64,000 nucleotides of DNA, taken from NCBI RefSeq assembly GCF_001984175.1, contig NZ_MTQP01000068.1:682001-746000 (forward strand), written 5' to 3'. Under the pieces are notes generated by a model. That model worked only from the letters and a program-made list of their open reading frames with translations, was not told the origin of the DNA and ran no database searches. Position 1 is the first letter of the stretch. Every line of letters begins with the position of its first letter. The DNA is from Saccharothrix sp. ALI-22-I (GTDB lineage: Bacteria; Actinomycetota; Actinomycetes; Mycobacteriales; Pseudonocardiaceae). Shown in pieces: positions 1 through 8,353 of the stretch. The translations under genes and the position numbers were made by a program.

Positions 1-1
1 C

Positions 2-502
2 GAGTTCTTCACCGCCGACCCGCTCGAACTCCAGTCCCAACTGGACGTGAACGTGACCAGCGTGCTGCAGCTCACGCGCGCCGTCCTGCCCGGCATGGTG
101 GCGCGCGGCCGCGGCGACGTGGTCAACGTGTCCAGTGTGGCCGGTTTCCTACCCGGCCGCGGCACGACCTACAGCGCGGACAAAGCGTGGGTGACGGCGT
201 TCTCCGAGGGTATGGCGATGGCCACGTCGGGCACCGGTGTGCGCGTGATGGCGTTGTGCCCCGGGTTCGTGCGCACCGACTTCCACCAGCGCGCGAAGAT
301 CGACATGTCGAAGACGCCCGACCTGTTCTACCTCGACGCGGACCGCGTGGTGCACGACTGCCTGGCCGACCTGCGCGCGGGCAAGGCGCTGTCCATTCCG
401 GGCGCCCAGTACAAAGCGATCACGGTGTTGGCGCGTTTCGTTCCGCGCGCCCTGCTCCGCCGGATAGCCTCCCGCGCGGCGGGCGGACGAGGTCGCACCT
501 GA
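2..502 (+). CDS. SDR family oxidoreductase, 3' part
   Basis: This is the C-terminal 166 residues of a classical short-chain dehydrogenase/reductase; the 5' end lies outside the window and the frame is open from base 2. The catalytic serine region reads NVSSVAGF, the YxxxK pair is YSADK, and CPGFVRTDF is the usual segment after the active site that closes over the nicotinamide. The Rossmann GxxxGxG segment is missing only because of the window edge. Such proteins are cytosolic NAD(P)-dependent oxidoreductases. The substrate cannot be read from the sequence. The gene stops 67 bases before the type VII secretion-like block and is probably not part of it. Confidence 0.85.
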   Translation, partial: EFFTADPLELQSQLDVNVTSVLQLTRAVLPGMVARGRGDVVNVSSVAGFLPGRGTTYSADKAWVTAFSEGMAMATSGTGVRVMALCPGFVRTDFHQRAKIDMSKTPDLFYLDADRVVHDCLADLRAGKALSIPGAQYKAITVLARFVPRALLRRIASRAAGGRGRT

Positions 503-569
503 ATCGGCGGGAACCTGAACCCGGTCCGGTCCGTCCCACTCCACTAGTTGGAAGAGGGAGGAACCGTCC

Positions 570-926
570 ATGGGCGAACAGTTCTCAGTGGAGCCGCCGG
601 AGCTCCGCGGGTACGGCGAGTTGCTGACCCGCAACGCGCAGCACTTCATGACGATCAAGGACCACGCCGTCACCAAGGGCGGGGACACCTCCGGTTTCAC
701 CGGCCTGCTCTCGCTGTTGCAGCCCATCGTCACCGGCGTCGCCAACCTGTACGGCGAAACCCTCGACTTCGCCAACCAGATGATGGTCAAGGAAGCCGAA
801 GGCCTCAACAAGGCCGCCGACATGTACGAGAAGGGCGAGGAGATGGTGATGAGCCTCGTCGACCGGGTGCTCTCCGAACTCCACGACGTGGCCGAGGCGC
901 CCTCGCTCGGAGGTGGCGGACGATGA
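570..926 (+). CDS. EspC-like (ESX secretion-associated) small helical protein
   Basis: A 118-residue protein without signal peptide, predicted as two long helices. Its size and the C-terminal YxxxE signal (Y86-EKG-E90) fit the EspC/DUF2580 group of type VII secretion substrates. The ATG follows a strong GGAGG site ending about 10 bases upstream. The gene overlaps the next one by ATGA, so the two are translationally coupled. The C-terminus ends in a short glycine tail. Family membership is inferred from length, helical pattern and the YxxxE motif. No function beyond candidate secreted partner can be claimed. Confidence 0.7.
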   Translation: MGEQFSVEPPELRGYGELLTRNAQHFMTIKDHAVTKGGDTSGFTGLLSLLQPIVTGVANLYGETLDFANQMMVKEAEGLNKAADMYEKGEEMVMSLVDRVLSELHDVAEAPSLGGGGR

Positions 927-1837
927 CCGCGTACGCAGACGTCGAGGACCCGTCGGTCGCGCTCAGCGCGGCGGCCGAGAACCGGCCCGGTCGGCAGTCG
1001 ACCAAGGAGCTGATCGAGAAGGCCGGCTGGAAGATCCAGGGCGTCAACTGGATCTACGAGAAGGTCACCGGCGAGAACCTGCTCGACGCGCTGATCAAGC
1101 CGCTGCTCGGCGATTTCGAGAAGATCGACGAGAACGCCAACGCGTGGGACCGGGTCGCCAAGGCGCTGGACTCCGTGCGGCACAACGTCGATGCGGGCGC
1201 GGAGCAGCTGTCGTCGCACTGGGACGGTGACGCGGCCAAGGCGTTCGAGACGCGCATGGGGACCATGTGGGTCATCGCCATCGAGGCGGACTCGCAGATC
1301 GCGCGGATCATCGGCAACAAGTTCCGTTCGGTGGCGAACACCTGCCGCACCGCGTGCGGCATCGCCCTGACCCTGCTCGACAAGCTCGTCGGCTACCTGA
1401 TGGAAGCCGCGATGGCGGCGTGCGTCCCGGCCGTCGGCTGGGGTCGCGCGGTGTGGCTGGTCTACGACGCGATCCAGATCGTGGACGCCATCCGCAAGAT
1501 CATCATTTCCATCCAGACCCTCATCGAGGGCGTCCAGGGCATGATCGACGGCATCGTGGCCATGGGCACCGCGCTGTCCAAGCTGAAGGACGTGCGCGAC
1601 GTCAGCGACCTGCTCGACGTGGTCGACGGGTACCAGGACGGCAAGGAGAAGTACGACAACGGCAAGAAGGCGGTGAAGGGCGGCCTCATCGACCTCGCGA
1701 TGGCCGGGCACTCGCTGCACGGCGCGACCAAGGCGGCGGGAACCCCGAGGGGCAGGATGCCGGCCAACAGCGATGGCGGGTCGACGCCACCGGCGGCCGT
1801 ACCGGCCGGTGACAGCTCGGGCGGTGGTGGGCAGTGA
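923..1837 (+). CDS. WXG100-domain protein, type VII secretion-like
   Basis: A 304-residue protein starting at the ATG inside the ATGA overlap with the EspC-like gene. The first ~150 residues form a WXG-type helical hairpin with W100-D-G in HWDGDAAKAFE, the usual turn between the helices. Residues ~145-230 are a run of amphipathic and hydrophobic helices. The last ~40 residues are low-complexity Gly/Ser/Pro. There is no recognisable toxin domain. The three-gene block 570-2265 is a typical actinobacterial substrate set. This protein is probably the main partner or cargo, with the EspC-like protein as co-secreted helper (inference). Confidence 0.75.
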   Translation: MTAYADVEDPSVALSAAAENRPGRQSTKELIEKAGWKIQGVNWIYEKVTGENLLDALIKPLLGDFEKIDENANAWDRVAKALDSVRHNVDAGAEQLSSHWDGDAAKAFETRMGTMWVIAIEADSQIARIIGNKFRSVANTCRTACGIALTLLDKLVGYLMEAAMAACVPAVGWGRAVWLVYDAIQIVDAIRKIIISIQTLIEGVQGMIDGIVAMGTALSKLKDVRDVSDLLDVVDGYQDGKEKYDNGKKAVKGGLIDLAMAGHSLHGATKAAGTPRGRMPANSDGGSTPPAAVPAGDSSGGGGQ

Positions 1838-2265
1838 CCTTCCCCTACGACAAGGCGAGGCTCGACGCGCTCGTCGCCGACGTCGAGGCGCGCATGGCCG
1901 ACGTCGAGAAGGTGTCCCGACAGGCGAGTCAGGTGCAACCGCGCTCGCGCGGGCTGTCCCAGGCCGACTTCGCGGAGCTCTCCCGATTCGCCAACAGCTC
2001 TGCGGCGCCGCGTGAACTGAAGGAGCTGGCGCGGCGGGTCGACGCGGGCGAGATGTCCTGGGAGGACGTCGCGTCCGGTCGTGCGGCGAACGACGAGGGC
2101 GTGCAGCGGGCGCTCCAGTCCGGTATCCCTGACCTCCAGCGCGCCTACACGGCCATCCAGGAGGGCAACGACCCGGAGGACGTCATCTCGGCGGGCACGC
2201 CCCGGCCGAGTGGGCGCGGCGATGACGACGACGAGCCGAACAAGTTCACCGAGGACGCCTGGTAG
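1834..2265 (+). CDS. Hypothetical protein linked to the WXG block
   Basis: A 143-residue acidic, helical protein starting with GTG in a GTGA overlap with the WXG gene. Residues 1-40 resemble a coiled coil, residues 45-120 are helical, and the C-terminus has an Asp/Glu-rich stretch (DDDDE). No signal peptide or membrane segment is visible. I do not recognise the family. Tight overlap with two type VII secretion-like genes suggests a cytosolic partner or chaperone of the substrate. It ends 3 bases before the stop of the convergent gene at 2269. Confidence 0.65.
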   Translation: MTFPYDKARLDALVADVEARMADVEKVSRQASQVQPRSRGLSQADFAELSRFANSSAAPRELKELARRVDAGEMSWEDVASGRAANDEGVQRALQSGIPDLQRAYTAIQEGNDPEDVISAGTPRPSGRGDDDDEPNKFTEDAW

Positions 2266-2268
2266 CGG

Positions 2269-2868
2269 TCAGGAACTCGGGACGAAGCCGCTCCAGTGGC
2301 CGATCGTCTCGCCGGTCCCGATGCCGCGAACGACGTCGAAAGCCACGGCAGTCCCGATCGCGAGCGACCGCACCGGCTCCGGCGCGCCGGGAGGGAGACG
2401 GAGCACGTCCCGGCGCACCCGTCGCCCGTCGCGCTTGGTGACCTCGCCGAAGCTGAACCAGGCGACGTCGTGGAAGAGGCCGAGCTGCTGCCCCGTGGGG
2501 TCCTGGAGCAGGAAGCGGTTGCGCCCTTGGCGCCGCACCGAACCGATCGGCGTGCCGTCCGGCCGGAAGACCTGGGCCGGCGGCTTGCCCATGCCCTTGC
2601 GGACCACCAGCAGCGGTTGCCCCTGCCACGCCAGCACCAAGTCGTACCTCGAACGGCCCGCGAAGCCGATACGGCGCAGGACCCGCCGCGGCAACCGCGG
2701 GCCTTCGCGTTCGGTGACGGTCGCCAGCAGCGCGCCGCGTTCGTCGTACACCGTGGTGCGGTAGCTGGCGCCCCACAGGTGGCGGCCGATGTGCCAGGGC
2801 TGCTCGATGATCAAGGTGTCGGTGCCTGGAAGGGTCACGGTGTGCCAGCGTACGGCCCGGTATGACAC
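2269..2868 (-). CDS. LURP-one/scramblase-like beta-barrel domain protein
   Basis: A 199-residue protein with repeated beta-strand blocks of the type seen in LURP-one-related and phospholipid-scramblase-like proteins, for example LIIEQPWHIGRHLWGAS near residue 20 and FLLQDPTGQQLGLFHDV around 120. There is no catalytic motif. The C-terminal part (about residues 160-180) is moderately hydrophobic. The 5' end overlaps the start of divergent pyrE by 7 bases if both longest starts are right. The family call is by overall pattern and is not firm. The cellular role is unknown. Confidence 0.55.
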   Translation of the reverse strand: MSYRAVRWHTVTLPGTDTLIIEQPWHIGRHLWGASYRTTVYDERGALLATVTEREGPRLPRRVLRRIGFAGRSRYDLVLAWQGQPLLVVRKGMGKPPAQVFRPDGTPIGSVRRQGRNRFLLQDPTGQQLGLFHDVAWFSFGEVTKRDGRRVRRDVLRLPPGAPEPVRSLAIGTAVAFDVVRGIGTGETIGHWSGFVPSS

Positions 2869-3446
2869 TCTTGGGACCCGTGCGAACTGAAGTGGTTCTG
2901 GACGCCGCGGCGAAAGCCGAACTGGCGCGACTGGTGAGCGAGTTGGCCGTGGTCCACGGCAAGGTCACGCTGTCCTCGGGCAAAGAGGCCGACTACTACA
3001 TCGACCTGCGCCGGGCGACGCTCCACCACGCCGCCGCCCCCCTGATCGGCAAGCTGCTGCGGCAGCTCACCGCCGACTGGGACTACGTCGCGGCGGGTGG
3101 GCTGACGTTGGGCGCCGACCCGGTGGCGTGCGCGATGATGCACGCCGCGGCCGGTGCGGGCGAGGTGCTGGACGCGTTCGTGGTGCGCAAGGCGGCCAAG
3201 CAGCACGGCATGCAGCGCCAGATCGAGGGCATCGAGGTCGCCGGGCAGCGGGTGCTGGCGGTCGAGGACACCTCCACCACCGGTGGCAGCGTGCTGGCCG
3301 CCGTCGAGGCCCTGCGCGCGAACGGCGCCACGGTGATCGGCGTGGCGACCGTCGTGGACCGCGGCACGGGCGCGCGCGAGGTCATCGAGGAGGCCGGACT
3401 GCCGTACCGGTACCTGTTGGACCTCGCCGACCTCGGCTTGGCCTGA
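2862..3446 (+). CDS. pyrE: Orotate phosphoribosyltransferase
   Basis: PyrE transfers phosphoribosyl from PRPP to orotate, giving OMP in pyrimidine synthesis. The PRPP-binding motif is VLAVEDTSTTGGS near residue 129. Other family segments are HGKVTLSSGKEADYYIDLR and VVRKAAKQHG. The protein is 194 residues as drawn. A GTG at 2880 would give 188 residues and remove the overlap with the divergent gene, so the start is uncertain; neither start has a good ribosome-binding site. It sits alone, without other pyr genes. It is followed after one base by a membrane protein gene. Confidence 0.93.
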   Translation: MTLLGPVRTEVVLDAAAKAELARLVSELAVVHGKVTLSSGKEADYYIDLRRATLHHAAAPLIGKLLRQLTADWDYVAAGGLTLGADPVACAMMHAAAGAGEVLDAFVVRKAAKQHGMQRQIEGIEVAGQRVLAVEDTSTTGGSVLAAVEALRANGATVIGVATVVDRGTGAREVIEEAGLPYRYLLDLADLGLA

Positions 3447-3447
3447 C

Positions 3448-4137
3448 GTGGTCGCGCTGATCCTGCTCCTGGTGATCGTGGCGATCCTCGGTGTCGGGGT
3501 CGCGGTGGGGTTGTCGCGCCGCAAGCGCAACCCGTTCACGAACCAGCAGTTCGTGAACCAGTGGGAGCAGCAGATGCGGGCGCTGGAGGCGTCCCTGGGG
3601 TGGCGGTTCGTCGCCGAGGACCAGGGCTTCCAGGAACGGGTGCCGCAGATCGGGCGGATGCTGGAGGCCGACCGGAGCCGGGTGAAGTTCCAGCTCGTCG
3701 GCCACTGGCGCGGTGTGCCCGTGCTGGCGGTTGAGGTGGTGTTCCGCGCGGACAACGTGGTGACGTCGGAGTACCGCACCTACACGGTGGTCGTGGTGCC
3801 GCGCCCGATGCCGGGGCCGTGGGTGCTGATCAGCCCGCGCAACGACACCGTGTGGGGGCTGTTCGAGCAGTTCGTGACGACCGGCGACCCGGTGTTCGAC
3901 GGCCGCTACGAGGTGCGCCGCAAGAACCCCGCGTTCGCGTCGGCGCTGCTCGGCACCGGTCTGCCCCAGGCGTTGCTGCACGACCCGCGGGCCAACGGGG
4001 TGGCGATCGCGTTCGACGAGCACACCCTGGCCGCCGCCGTGCCGGGGCCGCTGTTGCAGGCGCCGCTGGGCCACCTGGCGGACCTGCTGCTGGACCTGGC
4101 GGGCCGGGTGCCGTGGCAGGCACTGCCACGCGGCTGA
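3448..4137 (+). CDS. Single-pass membrane protein of unknown function
   Basis: A 229-residue protein that begins with one transmembrane helix (residues 2-22, rich in Leu/Val/Ile) followed by an RRKR stop-transfer cluster. The rest is a soluble domain, cytosolic by the positive-inside rule. That domain has mixed alpha/beta character and segments such as FEQFVTTGDPVFDGRYEVRRKNPA. No known catalytic motif is visible. The GTG start lies one base after the pyrE stop, so it is probably cotranscribed with pyrE. The function is not recognised. Confidence 0.7.
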   Translation: MVALILLLVIVAILGVGVAVGLSRRKRNPFTNQQFVNQWEQQMRALEASLGWRFVAEDQGFQERVPQIGRMLEADRSRVKFQLVGHWRGVPVLAVEVVFRADNVVTSEYRTYTVVVVPRPMPGPWVLISPRNDTVWGLFEQFVTTGDPVFDGRYEVRRKNPAFASALLGTGLPQALLHDPRANGVAIAFDEHTLAAAVPGPLLQAPLGHLADLLLDLAGRVPWQALPRG

Positions 4138-4226
4138 ACCCCTGGATCGCCCCCTAGTGGTCCATCGGCACTATTTCGGGGGCGTGTGATCGCTTAGCGG
4201 CCTACTCTGGCAGCAGGGAGGTCGCT

Positions 4227-4613
4227 ATGGTCGCGCGCGCTTTAGCCGAGCTGGTCATGGTGGTGCACTTCGCGGTACTGGTGTTCCTGGTGGTGGGGGG
4301 CTTCCTGGCTTGGCGCTGGCCGAGGGTCCTGTACTTCCACCTGGCGATGGCCACGTGGGGTCTGCTGGTCGTGTTGTTCCCGATCGCCTGCCCCCTCACC
4401 TGGCTGGAGAACACGTTTCGCGTCGCCGCCGGCCGGCCAGAACTGGCGAGCGGGTTCATCGACACCTACATCGACGGCGTCCTGTACCCGGACTCCGCCG
4501 CACGCCTGGTGCAGGTGCTGGTGGGCGTCATCGTCCTCACCTCGTGGGCCGGCTACCACCTCAAACGCCGCGTTGAACAGACTTCACCCGGACACACCGG
4601 GGCCTGTCGCTGA
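4227..4613 (+). CDS. DUF2784 domain membrane protein
   Basis: A 128-residue integral membrane protein with three clear hydrophobic segments (about 5-27, 35-57 and 93-112). The signature VVHFAVLVFLVVGGF near the start and FPIACPLTWLEN with its cysteine match the DUF2784 family. The family is common in bacteria and has no assigned role. The ATG follows a good site (GGGAGG, 4215-4220). It stands alone between pyrE's partner and the RNA methyltransferase. Confidence 0.8.
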   Translation: MVARALAELVMVVHFAVLVFLVVGGFLAWRWPRVLYFHLAMATWGLLVVLFPIACPLTWLENTFRVAAGRPELASGFIDTYIDGVLYPDSAARLVQVLVGVIVLTSWAGYHLKRRVEQTSPGHTGACR

Positions 4614-4627
4614 ACCGGCCTGATGTC

Positions 4628-5419
4628 GTGTTCGGCTGTTGGAACCACAACTGCGTGAAATGCCACTCCGGCACCCGGGGTTTCGTTTGGCGAGACCACG
4701 CGCGTGATCGAATACAAGATGTGGTCGACAGAGTGGTCCTCGAAGGGTTTCACGCGGTCAAGCACGCGCTCAGGTTCGAGGCCGAGGTCGGGCGGGTGGT
4801 GGTGGTTGATCGGGAGAAGGCGTTGGCTTTGGCTCGGTCGCACGCGCCTGACCTGGTCGAGGTGTTCGAGGGCCGGGTCGAGGTGGTGGATCGGGCGGAG
4901 TTCGAGCGGGTGATCGGGCGGTCGCACCCGACGGGGGTGGGTGGGGTTGCCGAACGGCCTGTTGTGGAGGTTGGGGCCGTGGATCGGGATTCGCCGCTGG
5001 TTTTGTTGGACAACCCGCGGAACCTGGGGAACTTCGGCGCGGTGATCCGGGTGGCGGCGGGGCTCGGGGCGGGTGGGGTTGCGTCGCTGGGTGATGTTGA
5101 TCCGTGGCACCCGAACGTGTTGCGCGGTAGTGCGGGGTTGCACTTCGCGTTGCCGGTTGGGCGGTTGGGTGGTGTGGGAGAGGTCGAGGGCATGGTGATC
5201 GCCTTCGACGCGGACGGGCGGGAGCTGCGGGACGTGCGGATTCCGGATGACGCGGTGCTGGCGTTCGGCTCGGAACGGCACGGGCTGTCGGAGGAGGTGC
5301 GGGAGCGGGCGGATCTGGTGGTCTCGTTGCCGATGCGGCCGAAGGTTTCCAGCTACAACCTGACCACGTCTGTTGCCATGGGGCTTTACCACTGGGAACT
5401 GTTCCGACGGGATTCTTGA
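4628..5419 (+). CDS. TrmH/SpoU-family RNA methyltransferase
   Basis: A SPOUT-class enzyme expected to 2'-O-methylate ribose in tRNA or rRNA using S-adenosylmethionine. The three knot motifs are present: LLDNPRNLGNFGAVIRVA (motif 1), LAFGSERHGLSEEV (motif 2) and LPMRPKVSSYNLTTSVA (motif 3). The N-terminal substrate-binding segment includes LEGFHAVKHALRF. The longest frame gives 263 residues, but its first ~30 look unlike the family. GTG codons at 4721 or 4733 are possible true starts. The RNA target cannot be read from sequence. Confidence 0.85.
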   Translation: MFGCWNHNCVKCHSGTRGFVWRDHARDRIQDVVDRVVLEGFHAVKHALRFEAEVGRVVVVDREKALALARSHAPDLVEVFEGRVEVVDRAEFERVIGRSHPTGVGGVAERPVVEVGAVDRDSPLVLLDNPRNLGNFGAVIRVAAGLGAGGVASLGDVDPWHPNVLRGSAGLHFALPVGRLGGVGEVEGMVIAFDADGRELRDVRIPDDAVLAFGSERHGLSEEVRERADLVVSLPMRPKVSSYNLTTSVAMGLYHWELFRRDS

Positions 5420-5444
5420 ACGGTTCAGTGGGCACTCTGGTGGG

Positions 5445-6518
5445 GTGACTACGCCGAAGCTCCTCGCCGCACGTGCCGATGTCGCCGAACGTGCGGTCGA
5501 GTCCCGGCACCTGCGGCGGGTCTGGGGAGTGCCGGGCACGGTCCTCGGCACGGTCGGGTGGCCGGTCGACTGGTCCGGTCGGATGCACGTCCGGTTCAGC
5601 TACTGGTGGCAGGCGCACCTGCTCGACTGCGTCCTCGACGCCCAACTCCGGTCACCGGGGGAAGCGCGGGCGGTGCTGGTGAAACGGCTGGTGCGCGGTA
5701 TCCGGGTGCGGAACCTGGTCGGCTGGACCAACGACTACTACGACGACGTGGCGTGGCTCGGGCTGGCCCTGCTCCGCGCCGAACGGGAAGTCGGGATCGC
5801 CAAGCCGAAGGCCGTCGCCGCGATCGCCGACCGGCTGCGTGGCGGGTGGACCGACCACGGTGGCGGCGGTATCTGGTGGAAGCGCAACGACGACTTCAAG
5901 AACGTGCCGGCCAACGGTCCGGCCGCGATCCTGTTCGCCAGGCTCGGTGAACGCGCCCAGGCTGAGTCCATTGTGGACTGGGTTGAGGGCAACCTGGTGG
6001 ACGGGGAGACCGGGTTGGCGTGGGACGGACTGCACGTCCACCCCGACGGTTCGATCCGGGAGATCGAGAAGAACCTCTACACCTACTGCCAGGGCGTGCT
6101 GCTCGGGGCGTGCGTGGAGCTGGATTCCGCTCGGTACAAGGAGAAAGCGGCACGGATCGTCTACGCGGTGGACAAGCACCTCGCCACCGACGGAGTTCTG
6201 CGCGGGCACGGTGGTGGCGACGGCGGGCTGTTCAGCGGCATCCTCACCCGATACCTGGCTCAGGCCGCGCTGCGGCTCGACCAGCCGGAAGCGGCGGCGC
6301 GTGCGGCGGAGCTCGTGTTCTGCTCGGCGGAAGCGGTGTGGGCGAACCGGACCACGGTGGTGGGCGGGCCGCTGTTCGGTCCGGAGTGGACGGAACCGGC
6401 GGTCAGGCCGTCCGGGCGTGGGGCGGAACGGGATCTGTCGGTCCAACTCGGCGGGTGGATGGCCCTGGAGGCCGCCGCTTTGTTGGAGCGCAACGGGATC
6501 ACGCAGTCAGGGAGCTGA
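5445..6518 (+). CDS. Glycoside hydrolase family 76 protein
   Basis: A 357-residue (alpha/alpha)6-barrel protein of the GH76 family, whose members hydrolyse alpha-1,6-mannan. The paired aspartates expected at the active site are in NDYYDDVAWLGLAL. Other family blocks are GGIWWKRNDDFKNVPAN and YTYCQGVLLGACVEL. No signal peptide is present, so the protein appears cytosolic, unlike the secreted mannanases. The GTG start at 5445 avoids overlap with the upstream gene. Its 3' end overlaps the convergent isomerase gene by 20 bases. Its neighbour is a sugar-catabolism module, but the substrate is unproven. Confidence 0.83.
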   Translation: MTTPKLLAARADVAERAVESRHLRRVWGVPGTVLGTVGWPVDWSGRMHVRFSYWWQAHLLDCVLDAQLRSPGEARAVLVKRLVRGIRVRNLVGWTNDYYDDVAWLGLALLRAEREVGIAKPKAVAAIADRLRGGWTDHGGGGIWWKRNDDFKNVPANGPAAILFARLGERAQAESIVDWVEGNLVDGETGLAWDGLHVHPDGSIREIEKNLYTYCQGVLLGACVELDSARYKEKAARIVYAVDKHLATDGVLRGHGGGDGGLFSGILTRYLAQAALRLDQPEAAARAAELVFCSAEAVWANRTTVVGGPLFGPEWTEPAVRPSGRGAERDLSVQLGGWMALEAAALLERNGITQSGS

Positions 6519-7278
6519 GCCACCCCAGCAACGTCGCCGCGTCGGCGCGGAACTTGTCCGGTGAGTCGTCTGCGACGAACTCCAGCAACGTGTACCGGTC
6601 CACGCCGTCGCGGTTTAGTTCGCGCAGCACGGGCAGCCACAGGTCTTCGCGTGCGGCCAGCGGCAGCCGGTCCGACCAGGCGCCCGGACCCCACGAGAAC
6701 ACGTGCGCGGTCGTCAGGGTCGGCAGCAACGCCCGGACTTCGTCGATCGCGTTCGACACGTCCTGCGCGCCGCCCGGCTGCCAGTACGGCACCGCCGATC
6801 CGTGCCCGATTTCCGTGAAGAGGCTGGTGGCGGATTCCAGCGTGTCGGTCAAAGTGTCCGGGTGGTACTCCAACGCGACCCGGACGCCTGCCGCTTCGGC
6901 CGCGACGGCTGCCGTGCGGATCGCGTCGACGACGACCGCACGTTGGGCGGGTGAGGTCGTGGCCGAGCCGGTCGTGCCCGCCCACACCCGGATCTGCGGC
7001 GCGCCCAGCTCCACCGCGGTGGCCAGGACGACGTCCCACTCGGTGGGGTCGGTCGTGCCGGCCCGGTAGTACGAGCCGTAGGCGGAGATGGTCAAGCCCG
7101 CGTCCGCGCACCGCTGCCGTGCGTCGCGTGCTGCCGCCAGGTCGTTCAGGGGCACGTGGATGTCGCCGCCCCACTCGACGGCACGGAGGCCGCACTCGCG
7201 CGCGAGGGCCACCACTTCGGGGACGGACAACGCGCGGAAGGTCACCGAGACCAGGCCGGGTAGCAGCACGTCGGTCAC
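6499..7278 (-). CDS. Sugar phosphate isomerase/epimerase (AP endonuclease 2-like TIM barrel)
   Basis: A 259-residue TIM-barrel protein of the xylose-isomerase-like / AP endonuclease 2 group. Metal-binding acidic and histidine positions are seen in AVEWGGDIHV, VALEYHPDTLTD and YTLLEFVADDS. These enzymes are cytosolic, metal-dependent sugar or inosose isomerases/epimerases. The GTG at 7278 gives the usual length. It lies 50 bases downstream of the LacI gene on the same strand and is probably in one operon with it, facing the two kinase genes. The exact substrate is not readable. Confidence 0.8.
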   Translation of the reverse strand: MTDVLLPGLVSVTFRALSVPEVVALARECGLRAVEWGGDIHVPLNDLAAARDARQRCADAGLTISAYGSYYRAGTTDPTEWDVVLATAVELGAPQIRVWAGTTGSATTSPAQRAVVVDAIRTAAVAAEAAGVRVALEYHPDTLTDTLESATSLFTEIGHGSAVPYWQPGGAQDVSNAIDEVRALLPTLTTAHVFSWGPGAWSDRLPLAAREDLWLPVLRELNRDGVDRYTLLEFVADDSPDKFRADAATLLGWLSSLTA

Positions 7279-7328
7279 GTTACTGGGGACTGCTGTGGAT
7301 TGGTGAGCGGGTTTGAGGGGGTGTGGGA

Positions 7329-8285
7329 CTAGTGGCAGCCGCAGGACTGGCGGTGCCGCAGCGTCGGCGGCAGGCGGATGGTCTCCGGCGGTCGGGTCGG
7401 GTCTGTGATGCGGGCCAGCAGCAGCCGCACCGCGGTGCGGCCGATCTCCTCCACCGGCTGCGCCATCGCGGTCAACGGCGGGTCGACCAACTCGGCCCAC
7501 TCGACCTCGTCGTAGGTGACGAGCGCCAGCTCCGACCCGATCCGCACGCCCTTCGCGCGTGCCGTGTGCAGCACGTCCATCAGCACCTGGTGGTCGCTCA
7601 CCACGACCCCCGAGACGCGCCCGAGCAGCGGGTCCAGCGACGGCCGCACCAGCTCCTCGTCCCACGCCAGCCCCGCCCGACCCAGGCCGAGCCGGTAGCC
7701 GAGCACGCGTTCGTCCGTGGTGGCCAGTCCGGGCGGGCCGGACACCAGGCCGATCCGCCGGTGCCCCAGCTCCGCCAGGTGCCGGACCAGCGTGGACGTG
7801 GCCTGCACGTTCTCCGGGCCGACCTGGTCGACGTCCTGCGCCACGGTCAGCCGGTCCACCAGCACGGTCGGCACGCCGAGCCGGCGCAGTTCGGGCAGCG
7901 AGGCCGACGCGGACGTCGGCGTGAGCAGCACACCGTCCACCCGCCGTGAGCGCAGCATCCGCACCGCGGCCTGTTCGGACTCGGCGGTGTCCCGGGTGTC
8001 GATCAGCACCAGCGTGTAGCCGGCCCTGGTCGCCTCGCTCTCGATCGCCGCGATCAGCTCGGCGAAGTACGGGTGCGACACCAGCGACACCGCGAGGCCG
8101 AGGGATTTCGTGCCGCCCGTGACGAGCGAGCGCGCGATGGCGTCGCCGGTGTACCCCGTCTCCTCGATCGCCTTGAGCACCCGTTCCTTCGTGGCGTCGG
8201 CGACCGACCTGGTCTCGTTGATCACGTGTGAGACCGTGGTGATGGAGACGCCGGCGAGACTGGCGACCTCCCGCATGGTGACCAT
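7329..8285 (-). CDS. LacI-family transcriptional regulator
   Basis: A 318-residue LacI/GalR regulator. The N-terminal helix-turn-helix (MREVASLAGVSITTVSHVIN) and hinge helix are intact, followed by a periplasmic-binding-protein-like sugar sensor domain with LVSHPYFAELIAAIE and YRLGLGRAGL. The C-terminus ends in a cysteine pair (SCGCH). It is divergently transcribed from the PfkB kinase gene, with a GCAAnCGnTTGC-type operator between them at 8310-8321. It very likely represses both directions until a sugar or sugar phosphate binds. Effector identity is unknown. Confidence 0.92.
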   Translation of the reverse strand: MVTMREVASLAGVSITTVSHVINETRSVADATKERVLKAIEETGYTGDAIARSLVTGGTKSLGLAVSLVSHPYFAELIAAIESEATRAGYTLVLIDTRDTAESEQAAVRMLRSRRVDGVLLTPTSASASLPELRRLGVPTVLVDRLTVAQDVDQVGPENVQATSTLVRHLAELGHRRIGLVSGPPGLATTDERVLGYRLGLGRAGLAWDEELVRPSLDPLLGRVSGVVVSDHQVLMDVLHTARAKGVRIGSELALVTYDEVEWAELVDPPLTAMAQPVEEIGRTAVRLLLARITDPTRPPETIRLPPTLRHRQSCGCH

Positions 8286-8306
8286 GGACTCGTCCCCGTT
8301 CGGGCT

Positions 8307-8324
8307 TGCGCAAGCGATTGCGTG
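8307..8324. promoter_or_regulatory. LacI-type operator between regulator and kinase operon
   Basis: GCAAGCGATTGC at 8310-8321 matches the GCAA-n-CG-n-TTGC core bound by many LacI/GalR proteins, with arms CGCAA/TTGCG. It is the only such site in the 68-base gap between the LacI start and the PfkB start. Binding would cover the promoters of both divergent transcripts. Confidence 0.65.
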
Positions 8325-8353
8325 GGGACTTTACCTGGTAGGAGAAACGTTTC

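Noticed and set aside
923..1837. C-terminal toxin domain on the WXG protein
   Set aside because: The C-terminus is a Gly/Ser/Pro tail without catalytic residues, and no immunity-like gene is evident.
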